DNA of 64,000 nucleotides from Psychrobacter sp. MF31 (GTDB lineage Bacteria; Pseudomonadota; Gammaproteobacteria; Pseudomonadales; Moraxellaceae), in the NCBI RefSeq assembly GCF_012847335.1, contig NZ_JABBDX010000008.1:20182-84181 (forward strand). The letters run 5' to 3'. Below, one piece after another: positions 53,656 to 60,861 of this stretch; the stretch's first letter is position 1, and each line of letters opens with the position of its first letter. Position numbers and translations under genes: made by a program. The notes under the pieces were generated by a model. The model was not told the origin of the DNA and ran no database searches. It was given only the letters and a program-made list of their open reading frames with translations.

Positions 53656-55886
53656 AAACACCCCCGAACGATTTTATCCGTGACAGGATTGTCCGGCTCA
53701 TTGGCAGCTTTGGTAGCGTGACATTGAGTAGTGCTGTCAGGATTAGGGTTTCTATCCGTGACAACGTGACAACCCTTATCAGTCATGGCTTGTAGTGATT
53801 TTTTATCCGTGACACTATCCGTTGTTGTCACGGATGTATTTCCGCTGTAACCCTTGCTATCATTAACTTGTCGCGTTGTCACGGATAGATTAGGGGTAGC
53901 TGGCAAGTAGCGCGTAAATGCGTCTTTAAAATCCGTGACATCATAGCCTTTGCCGCGACCGTGTATCGTTCTAATATCCTTTGATGAAATGCGATACTCA
54001 TTTAAACGGTTAGCAATTTGCCGAGGCGTGATAGGTTTACCGCAATTGTAGGTTGCCCAGCTCATTTCTTGGTCACTGCACAGTCCTACCAATAAATCCT
54101 TAGTTAACAGCTTGTCGGTTTTCTTTAAATCAAACACTGTCTTAATATCGATAAGCAGCTGCTCATTCAAGCTTGGTTCGTCATGCTCGATGCCGGATAT
54201 TTCAATGCAAGCTTGATTGGCGCGTTTGAGCCAGTCCTCACCCAGTACCGTTGCCACTTTGAGCAATATCTCCCAGTTATCTTGCATTCGGTCATTAATC
54301 ATTTCGGGCAACTCCGGCATGGCACCTTTGACCGCTGCTATGTTGTCATCGCTCCACCTTGCAAGCTTTGCTTTGATAGTGTTTGTGGTGTCACGTGATA
54401 GATGGCGAACACGGTCGCGCTGCTCATGTTTCAGCTTGCGGCGTAGGGTAAGGCTGATTGACCTGTCCATGATGGTTGAGGGTATTTTGCCAATGCCTGA
54501 CAGTGCTTTTGCCCCATAAACGAAAAACTCTCTTGGCTCGTTGTCATCGCCAGCGCAGCGGATAACATGGGGATTATCTCGGCTATGACCTGAATTAAAC
54601 ACGCCGCGTAAGTCTTCATTGTCGTTGATAAAGGTGTCCGCTTCATCAACGATAAGCGTAGGGTTATACTTCTCAACACAGCGGAACAGCGCCGCCGCGG
54701 TAATGTTGGATGAGGACAAGCTACGTTTACTCATAAGCGCGATTAAGGTTAATAATTGAGATTTGCCGCAGCGCTTTTCAGGGGCGTTAATCCAAGCAAT
54801 AGGCGCGATATAGCTTGCCTCAACTACCCATGTAAAGATAATCCATAGCGTAGTGGCGATTGCAACCGCATCACTGCAAGCAATATGCTGATTGATAATG
54901 CGGTAAATCTCCTCGGCAATGATTGCGCCATCAACTGGCTTTTGATACGGCTCTGTGTCGATGACAAGGCTTGTTGATTGCTCAACCTCAAGCGTTTCTC
55001 GTACTTCATTGACCAGCTTATCAAGCGCTCCTACTGGCATGGCATTTAGTGATTTTGCCGCCGCGCCGCGCTTTAATTGATACTCAAGGTCACTTAATGC
55101 CGCCAACTGCTCGATGACACGTTGCGCCACTTCCGGCGTTACTTGTTCGCCCTCTTGTGGTAAAATTAAGCTTGATGGCTCGGCTATGTCATCAGTTAAG
55201 ATTGAAAGCTGCTCACTGGGTATAGTGGGCAGCTTTTTTATTGCCTGTTGCAACTCATCATCAGAGGCAACCGCGTTTTGTTGACGCTGCAACGCTACCC
55301 AGTCCACAATATCGCCTTTTTCGGGCAGTCCTAAACTATCAATATCTATCACGCGAACATCGCAGCCAAGCGCCGTAAGCACACGATAAAGCGTGGTAAG
55401 CCACTTTGCCCCCGCGTCATCATTATCAGCCCAAAGGCACACGTTACGCCCTGTCAGCGGCTCCCAGTGATACTTATCAATCTGTGTGCTACCGCCGGAT
55501 GTGGTAGCGATAAATCCTAGCTGCTTTGCAAGGTCTGCCTTTTGCTCGCCCTCAAAAATATAAATATCCGCCGCCGGATTGAGCGTTAACTCATGAAGTA
55601 GGTAAAGCGGCTTTTTGCCGCCGCCCTCCGGATAAACAAGGTCAAAATCAGGGTCGCGCATCTGCCACTTGCCCGCATTGTCAAGGCTGATTGAGCGGAT
55701 ATATTTATCCCCTGTTTCTAAGTTTTTAAGCCTCGGCTTGGCGTATAAAAAACCGCCATCACTACCGGTATAGATATGTAAATGCGTAGCAGTAAACCCT
55801 TTATCTTTTTGTTTTTGCGTAACTTGAGCGGCAAAAGCTTTTGCTTGTTCAATCAGGTCTTTATTATCAATTAATGGCTTGTCCAT
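53652..55886 (-). CDS. TOPRIM primase / DUF3631 helicase of the element
   Basis: The 744-residue protein has an N-terminal TOPRIM domain: IYIFEGEQKADLAKQLGF (catalytic Glu) and GRNVCLWADNDDAGAKW (DxD). The DUF3631 P-loop domain (about 330-620) has INAPEKRCGKSQLLTLIALM (Walker A), TLIVDEADTFINDNEDLRG (Walker B) and the sensor region KALSGIGKIPSTIMDRSI. The C-terminal ~80 residues are Ser/Thr/Asp-rich and encoded by repeated DNA (see iteron feature). It would prime and unwind element DNA, like P4 alpha protein. It follows the CHC2 gene by 2 bp and has a GAGGAGG ribosome-binding site. Confidence 0.88.
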   Translation of the reverse strand: MDKPLIDNKDLIEQAKAFAAQVTQKQKDKGFTATHLHIYTGSDGGFLYAKPRLKNLETGDKYIRSISLDNAGKWQMRDPDFDLVYPEGGGKKPLYLLHELTLNPAADIYIFEGEQKADLAKQLGFIATTSGGSTQIDKYHWEPLTGRNVCLWADNDDAGAKWLTTLYRVLTALGCDVRVIDIDSLGLPEKGDIVDWVALQRQQNAVASDDELQQAIKKLPTIPSEQLSILTDDIAEPSSLILPQEGEQVTPEVAQRVIEQLAALSDLEYQLKRGAAAKSLNAMPVGALDKLVNEVRETLEVEQSTSLVIDTEPYQKPVDGAIIAEEIYRIINQHIACSDAVAIATTLWIIFTWVVEASYIAPIAWINAPEKRCGKSQLLTLIALMSKRSLSSSNITAAALFRCVEKYNPTLIVDEADTFINDNEDLRGVFNSGHSRDNPHVIRCAGDDNEPREFFVYGAKALSGIGKIPSTIMDRSISLTLRRKLKHEQRDRVRHLSRDTTNTIKAKLARWSDDNIAAVKGAMPELPEMINDRMQDNWEILLKVATVLGEDWLKRANQACIEISGIEHDEPSLNEQLLIDIKTVFDLKKTDKLLTKDLLVGLCSDQEMSWATYNCGKPITPRQIANRLNEYRISSKDIRTIHGRGKGYDVTDFKDAFTRYLPATPNLSVTTRQVNDSKGYSGNTSVTTTDSVTDKKSLQAMTDKGCHVVTDRNPNPDSTTQCHATKAANEPDNPVTDKIVRGCL
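53676..53940. repeat. Iteron-like array within the helicase 3' end, possible replication origin
   Basis: ATCCGTGACA occurs exactly four times on the plus strand (starting 53676, 53754, 53805, 53931) and twice inverted as TGTCACGGAT (53826, 53877). Two more partial CGTGACA copies lie at 53717 and 53765. Both orientations occur inside coding sequence, giving VTD or SVT peptides. Conserved copies in both orientations point to a DNA-level function such as binding of the element's primase-helicase. Confidence 0.65.
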
Positions 55887-55888
55887 CG

Positions 55889-56239
55889 CTACGCCTCCTC
55901 AATCAGCTGCAAAGCGCGGCAAGCATCAATAAAGCTTGCGTTATGCCACTGCATATAAAAACCGATTGCATCGCCACTAGCGCCGCAAGCATGGCATTTA
56001 TAACCACCATGCTCATGGTTTACGCCCATTGAGGCGTGATTGTCGTCATGGAATGGGCATTTGACCATCTGCCAACCGCAGCCGCCTTTAAGCGTAATAT
56101 TAAACTGGCGGTAAAAGTCGCTTGGACTTGGCAGCCGTGACTTGTTCACCTTGCCGCGACCTACTTTTTTAATTGCTCGTTTGGTGCTGACAGATGACTG
56201 CTTGAGCGTTGATAAATGATTGCGGATAAAGTCAGTCAT
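55889..56239 (-). CDS. CHC2 zinc-finger primase-associated protein
   Basis: The 116-residue protein ends with a DnaG-type zinc ribbon: VKCPFHDDNHASMGVNHEHG and YKCHACGASGDAIGFYM, giving Cys-x2-His plus Cys-x2-Cys ligands. It is the zinc-finger half of a primase, encoded separately from the TOPRIM/helicase half downstream. In P4 alpha the related functions are on one protein. Confidence 0.88.
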   Translation of the reverse strand: MTDFIRNHLSTLKQSSVSTKRAIKKVGRGKVNKSRLPSPSDFYRQFNITLKGGCGWQMVKCPFHDDNHASMGVNHEHGGYKCHACGASGDAIGFYMQWHNASFIDACRALQLIEEA

Positions 56240-56241
56240 GG

Positions 56242-56472
56242 CTATATCTCATCATCATTAGCGGCGCTTTGGGCTTCAAGCCATGCCAAAACATCAGCAT
56301 TGCGCCATGCGGTAATGCCTCCAGTAATGCGAACTGGTTTAGGGAATTGACCAGACTTTGAGAATTTCCAAAGGCTGGCGCGTCCGAACGGTAGCAGCGG
56401 TAAAATCTGTTTAGCACGTGATAAGCCTTGCGGCGCTAGGATATAAGTTGTGTCGATATTTTTATCGGTCAT
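56242..56472 (-). CDS. AlpA-family regulator / excisionase-like protein
   Basis: The 76-residue protein has a MerR-type winged HTH as in AlpA: LPFGRASLWKFSKSGQFPKP and GGITAWRNADVLAWLE. In P4-like elements AlpA activates or acts as excisionase for the element integrase. It leads the operon alpA - CHC2 - helicase - TubC-like, with gaps of 2-4 bp or overlaps. Confidence 0.85.
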   Translation of the reverse strand: MTDKNIDTTYILAPQGLSRAKQILPLLPFGRASLWKFSKSGQFPKPVRITGGITAWRNADVLAWLEAQSAANDDEI

Positions 56473-56706
56473 GAGATTTTCTCTCTTAATATATTAATTA
56501 GTTAAACGTAAATCGCAAAAAAAGGTGTAAAAAACCTATTCCGCCTCGGTGGGGTTGAGGCAGAATATTAGTAAACTAATAATTTTTGTAACTGAGCTAA
56601 CATCAGTAAACCTGAGTTAACCCTAGGTTTCACAAGGTGTGAACGATATTTAAGAGAGGGGAAAAGGTGGGGCAAGGTGTCGTTATATGAGACTATTGGC
56701 TTGCTT

Positions 56707-56730
56707 ATTGTGCCTCAAATTAGGCACAAT
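56707..56730. promoter_or_regulatory. Perfect 9-bp inverted repeat, operator or RNA hairpin
   Basis: ATTGTGCCT and AGGCACAAT flank CAAATT. The central CCTCAAATT is also in the palindrome CCTCAAATTGAGG at 50712 near attL. Confidence 0.55.
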
Positions 56731-56881
56731 ACATGACGTCATATATATCACGGTGTAAAAACTGCCGTTGATGTCATGATGCTCAGCAAAGCTAAAGCCC
56801 TGATATTTCTATCCTCTCTTTTTTTAATGGTTGGTTATGTCATGCGCAAATCTCCTCTTTGTTGGCTCTCATTAAAATAGG

Positions 56882-56936
56882 TGGGCGGTAGTCGCTACCT
56901 AGTCGCCAAACTTAAACAGCGACTTACTCGCCCCAC
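56882..56936. ncRNA. Candidate structured RNA stem
   Basis: TGGGCG/CGCCCCA (one bulge) outside and AGTCGCT/AGCGACT inside form a ~13-bp two-part stem with a 21-nt loop. Position upstream of the replication operon recalls the P4 cI immunity RNA. This is a guess from position and shape only; no promoter has been assigned. Confidence 0.3.
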
Positions 56937-57174
56937 TCTATTTCATATCTTTAGCTATCATACTTTATAGACAGCCTTTTAAATCAAACTTTATCGCATT
57001 CTAGCATAGTCTGTAGGGGTATTTATTCGTGCAGAACAGACCACAAGTAGCAAGTAATATATTTTAAAACCTTAACGCCTGATATATAAAGGTCTTCAGA
57101 GAAATATAATTATCGCTGAATTTTTCTCACTTGCGTTTTTGTACGACAAACATTGACGCAACTTGAGTAAAACT

Positions 57175-58449
57175 TTAATTTTCATCAACTGACTGCTTTT
57201 TCAACCCATCAATATAATCAGCCCATTTTTGCATCATCGCGCGGCGCTCCTCGATAAACTCCCATCTGTCATACGCCGTTCCGTTTGGGTCTTTGGTAAT
57301 GTGACCTAATGCCATTTCTATTACATCAAGATTTTGCTTTAGCTTATGCCTGAGTATCGTTCTAGCTGACGCTCTAAAGCCGTGGGCGCAATGTCTGCCT
57401 TGATAGCCGATCAGCTTTAGCGCCTCGTTGGCGGCGTTCTCGTTGAGAATGTCGTGTTTGGTGGCAGTGTCACTATAAAAAACGTAATCGGTATGACCTG
57501 TGATTTTATGCTGCTCTTTTAGTATCTCGATAGCTTGATGCGGCAATGGCACAATCATGTCTTTGACCATGCGTAGCTTGCTTGCGCCATGACCTTTCAT
57601 CGGCTTTAGGTCGATTTGAGCATTCACTAAATCAACGTCACGCCATGCCAGCCGCCGCAAATCGCCATTGCGGATAAATAGCAAAGATAGCAGTTTAAGA
57701 GAGTTAAAAACGCTGTCATGAATGCGACCTTTGAGCGACTCAATATCGCGCATCAGTTGCCCAAACTCGTGAGGCGTAGTGATTGACGGTCGGTTGCCGT
57801 ACTTGTAACCATCAAGCATTGGCTTCACCAATCTTGCGGGGTCAGCTTTGGCATAGCCGTGAATGATGGCGTAATGAAATATGTCGCTGGCAATTACGGC
57901 GCAGCGGTCGGCTTTATCAGTTGGGGTGCCATCGTCTTTTAGTGAATTGGCTTGAATGTCTTTTAAAACATCAAGCATTTGCAGCGGCTCAATATCCCCT
58001 ATCGGCGTATCACCAAGATATGAGCATAGCAGCGCGTAACGACCTTGCTTGCGCTTTAGTGTGGTGGCTTTTTGCTTCGTTTTAAGCTGCTCGAAATGTT
58101 GCCAAGCCATCTTTTCAAAGGTGCTGGCAAGTGATTTGTGTTCGGCTTTGAGTTGCTGCTCACGGTGGGCTTTGGGGTCAATACCTTGCTGTAATAGCTG
58201 CTCATACTCAAGGCGCGTGGCAGTCGCCTGAGCAAGCGTAACCGCGGGATAACTGCCAAGTGATAGCTTATGCTTGGTTTTTAATACTGGGTGAGTATAA
58301 CGATAAAGCCAAAGCTTCGCGCCAGCGCTATTCACGCGCAAAAATAGCTTCGGGTGACCTGATACCTTGCAAAGTATCTCGCCTTTTGATGGCGGCGTGA
58401 TGGTTTTGATGGTTCTATCTGACTTTATGGTGATGGCTTTAGTGGTCAT
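57175..58449 (-). CDS. P4-type tyrosine integrase
   Basis: The 424-residue protein has an N-terminal DUF4102 domain (LFLRVNSAGAKLWLYRYTHP, KHKLSLGSYPAVTLAQA) and a C-terminal phage-integrase catalytic domain. The catalytic residues are visible: Arg in FIRNGDLRRLAW, His-x2-Arg in CAHGFRASARTIL, His in ALGHITKDP and nucleophile Tyr in GTAYDRWEF. It would recombine attL and attR in the tRNA-Leu site. Its start is about 195 bp from attR; it is transcribed away from attR. Confidence 0.92.
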   Translation of the reverse strand: MTTKAITIKSDRTIKTITPPSKGEILCKVSGHPKLFLRVNSAGAKLWLYRYTHPVLKTKHKLSLGSYPAVTLAQATATRLEYEQLLQQGIDPKAHREQQLKAEHKSLASTFEKMAWQHFEQLKTKQKATTLKRKQGRYALLCSYLGDTPIGDIEPLQMLDVLKDIQANSLKDDGTPTDKADRCAVIASDIFHYAIIHGYAKADPARLVKPMLDGYKYGNRPSITTPHEFGQLMRDIESLKGRIHDSVFNSLKLLSLLFIRNGDLRRLAWRDVDLVNAQIDLKPMKGHGASKLRMVKDMIVPLPHQAIEILKEQHKITGHTDYVFYSDTATKHDILNENAANEALKLIGYQGRHCAHGFRASARTILRHKLKQNLDVIEMALGHITKDPNGTAYDRWEFIEERRAMMQKWADYIDGLKKQSVDEN

Positions 58450-58455
58450 GCTGGC

Positions 58456-58494
58456 GTGTACTTTTTCCGTATCGTGTACGCCGCAGTGTACACT
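58456..58494 (-). repeat. Right terminal GTGTAC repeats at the int promoter
   Basis: GTGTAC occurs at 58456, 58474 and 58486 (the last as GTGTACAC). The 58474/58486 pair has the same 12-bp spacing as the left-end repeat at 50603/50615. They lie 7-45 bp upstream of the int start codon. They could be integrase arm sites that also control int expression. Confidence 0.65.
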
Positions 58495-58642
58495 ATAACA
58501 CTAGCTTGCCCTATAGTTTTTTAGACTGATTTAGACAATAGATAGATAGTAATTTAACTTGATAGCTTATAAATAAAGGCTTATATTAGAATAATTAGAT
58601 TGTTACGGATTGTTATAGACTTAAAGGATAAAACGTTATGGT

Positions 58643-58660
58643 TCCGACCACTGGTACCAA
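58643..58660 (+). repeat. attR core (18-bp repeat)
   Basis: TCCGACCACTGGTACCAA, identical to 50530-50547. It marks the right edge of the element. Confidence 0.92.
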
Positions 58661-58665
58661 CACCA

Positions 58666-58699
58666 AACCCTTATAAGTCAATGCTTATAAGGGTTTTTT
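58666..58699 (+). terminator. Original chromosomal terminator of tRNA-Leu, now beyond attR
   Basis: The perfect 12-bp stem AACCCTTATAAG/CTTATAAGGGTT has a 6-nt loop and a T run. It begins 6 bp after attR, where the native tRNA terminator would lie before insertion. Confidence 0.85.
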
Positions 58700-58916
58700 A
58701 TTACCTATAAACTATGGATTCACCTGATTCCAAAAGTTTTTGGGGAGATATCAAGCAAATCTGCAGCGGTTCTAGCGGTTACTTCAGCTGTGAAAAACTC
58801 CAGTCGTCGTCGCTGTATTTTTTACTTCGTTTACAACGGGTTTTCATGAAAGTAGTCTAGCATACTGCTTATCTAATACAGCCCCTTCTATTTTATACAA
58901 CTATCAATCCTAATTT

Positions 58917-59465
58917 TCACCCAGCAATAAAACCTGCTGTAAGTTCTTCATAAAACGCCATACCTGAATCAGATAACACAAAATTCTGAGTGATAGGATT
59001 TTCAAACATAATTTGGCGTTCAACCAGAGTTGATTTAATGCTTTTAAAGAAATCTTCGTTCATGTTAGCTCGTTGTAATATCTCTGTAGTATCTGGTAGC
59101 AAGCCAATTTTATCGATATCTGAAGACGTTAATCCGCCAGAAGCGGCGCTAAGCTTATTAAGCTTGTAATTATGCGAGGTGATATATTTGCCTATTATCA
59201 ATAATAAACAGTATGCTTTCATTGCGATATCAGTTTTACTAAGTTCATAAACGTTACCTTTGACGATATAAATGAACTCTGCATTGGCAATCAAACTAAA
59301 GCCACACATTTTATACTGGTTTTTATAGACCTCTAGGTTATTGATAACTTCCTCAAACATAGGGTTTGGTTCAAAGTCACCATACGAACCCAGTTGGCTT
59401 TTGTTTATGATGCGACCGTTCATCAAATGGTTATATATCTCAACACTATTATGCATATCAATCAT
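58917..59465 (-). CDS. MksE/JetB-like (KITE-type) subunit of an SMC complex
   Basis: The 182-residue protein is the last gene in the SMC operon, 19 bp after the kleisin-like gene, with an AAGGA ribosome-binding site. It looks like two small winged-helix domains, as in MksE/JetB: NSVEIYNHLMNGRIINKSQL, YKMCGFSLIANAEFIYIVKG and MFENPITQNFVLSDSGMAF. No catalytic motifs. Recognition rests on size, fold-like pattern and context next to an SMC ATPase, not on a family match. Confidence 0.65.
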   Translation of the reverse strand: MIDMHNSVEIYNHLMNGRIINKSQLGSYGDFEPNPMFEEVINNLEVYKNQYKMCGFSLIANAEFIYIVKGNVYELSKTDIAMKAYCLLLIIGKYITSHNYKLNKLSAASGGLTSSDIDKIGLLPDTTEILQRANMNEDFFKSIKSTLVERQIMFENPITQNFVLSDSGMAFYEELTAGFIAG

Positions 59466-59484
59466 TTACTTGTTCCTTAAGCGA

Positions 59485-60861
59485 TCAATCACCTATATTT
59501 TCATCAGTCTGTTCACTGTTTACAGTCAGTACTCGATATTCCCAGTAGTAGTGCTCATCTTCTATGCGTCGGCGAGCACTTTGTTGTCTTACCCTCGACT
59601 TTGGAATAAGCGATAAATAAAACTCAAGACCATAGAGTACATCAATAAGCGTATACTCATCCATGGAAGCTTTCAGATAAGCATCTAAGTGTTGATGGAT
59701 GTCTTTAATAAATGATTTTTTTGGTAAAGACGCAATAAGTTTTAAAATATCATTTTTACGATTTTGTAGCGTTTTATCAGGCAGCTTTGGCGCATGAGCG
59801 ATATCAGCTTTATGCTGGATAGGACGTTGCTGAATCTCTTCAAAGTAATGTTTGAACTGTTGAATGCTTTTTTCAGGATCGCGGTCAAACTTAGCTGAGA
59901 AGGCTCGCTTGTGAGAGGAAAGTCCATCAAAACAGCGCATATCACTAATATCTTCAAGATCCGCTGTAAGATACAAATTCTTTTGTCCACCATGGCGATA
60001 GAGCTTATCAAAGGTTTGCATCAAGCTATTGTATCTTTGTTCAATAGCCATAAAATAGCGACGCTGTTCCGCTAAGCTGTATAAGTAAGTCAAAAGTCTA
60101 TTAGACAGATCCTCAATATCTTTATAATACGAAGTAACTGCTGTTAGTTTATAGCGGATAGCAATAGCAATGGACTCGTGATCACTTTGACGATAATAGT
60201 CCATCAAAGCATCAATAGATTCTACAAAGTTTTTACGATTAATGAGCTGTATATCAGGATTAATAAACTCTAAGCAGGGCTTGATATGACGATCATGTAG
60301 CTGCTGAGCCTTCTCGTATAATTCATTGATAGAATGCTGTTGCTGACCAGTTTCAAACTGACCGTACTGATTGGCGACGTCGTCTACTTTATGATGCAAA
60401 ACCCGAATGTTTTCTTTAACAGTGGTCAGAATCTCGCTAATTAAATCCCAAAATAGGTTGAACTGATCACGGTACTCTTGAGAACCAGTCTCAGTGCGCA
60501 TAATTTGCATGGTCACCTGTTCAGTCTGCTGTCTTAAAGATTCAAACTTGGCGTGACTAAGCTCTTTGTTTCGAGATACATCTAAAAACACCAGCAAATC
60601 ATAAATCACCTTTGACATGACTAGCATGCCACTGACCTTATCATGATGAGTAAAAACACCGCCAGCAAGCAAACTATCTAGACTCAAAATATTTTTTAAG
60701 GCGTCATTATCTTGCGATAAAATTTTCTTGTTATAAAACTGCACATAAGCGGTAAAAGGAAATTCCATAGCGCCGTCATGGGCGTTGATATAATCAATAA
60801 ATTGAAAAAAGTCGTACTTAAACTCTAATACCTTTTGGATCAATACATCACGGTTAATCAT
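59485..60861 (-). CDS. MksF/JetA-like kleisin subunit of an SMC complex
   Basis: The 458-residue, mostly helical protein has no enzyme motifs. An N-terminal winged-helix-like region (about 1-100) is followed by helices and coiled coil (about 105-290). A C-terminal region (about 375-445) contains LPKKSFIKDIHQHLDAYLKA and YTLIDVLYGLEFYLSLIPKS, which could be the wHTH that binds the SMC head. Its ATG overlaps the SMC stop by 4 bp (ATGA), so the products are made in a fixed ratio. Role inferred mainly from operon position and size. Confidence 0.65.
   Translation of the reverse strand: MINRDVLIQKVLEFKYDFFQFIDYINAHDGAMEFPFTAYVQFYNKKILSQDNDALKNILSLDSLLAGGVFTHHDKVSGMLVMSKVIYDLLVFLDVSRNKELSHAKFESLRQQTEQVTMQIMRTETGSQEYRDQFNLFWDLISEILTTVKENIRVLHHKVDDVANQYGQFETGQQQHSINELYEKAQQLHDRHIKPCLEFINPDIQLINRKNFVESIDALMDYYRQSDHESIAIAIRYKLTAVTSYYKDIEDLSNRLLTYLYSLAEQRRYFMAIEQRYNSLMQTFDKLYRHGGQKNLYLTADLEDISDMRCFDGLSSHKRAFSAKFDRDPEKSIQQFKHYFEEIQQRPIQHKADIAHAPKLPDKTLQNRKNDILKLIASLPKKSFIKDIHQHLDAYLKASMDEYTLIDVLYGLEFYLSLIPKSRVRQQSARRRIEDEHYYWEYRVLTVNSEQTDENIGD

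Larger units (their letters stand above)
56473..57174. other. Regulatory region between int and the replication operon
   Basis: About 700 bp without an ORF. It contains several inverted repeats: ATTAGT-AA-ACTAAT (about 56566-56579), ATTGTGCCT-CAAATT-AGGCACAAT (56707-56730), TGACGTCA (56734-56741), and a two-part stem at 56882-56936. In P4 the corresponding area carries the immunity RNA and lysis-lysogeny controls; a similar role is inference. Confidence 0.55.
50530..58660. mobile_element. P4-like integrated satellite element in tRNA-Leu, about 8.1 kb
   Basis: The element is bounded by an exact 18-bp direct repeat of the tRNA 3' end. It encodes a P4-type integrase, an AlpA-like protein, a CHC2 zinc finger and a TOPRIM/DUF3631 helicase-primase, in one operon-like minus-strand run. 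It also carries a TubC-like protein, an XRE regulator and two secreted proteins. No capsid, tail, terminase or lysis genes are present. This matches replicating satellites or small integrative islands rather than a full prophage. The integrase lies at the end away from the tRNA. Confidence 0.85.
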
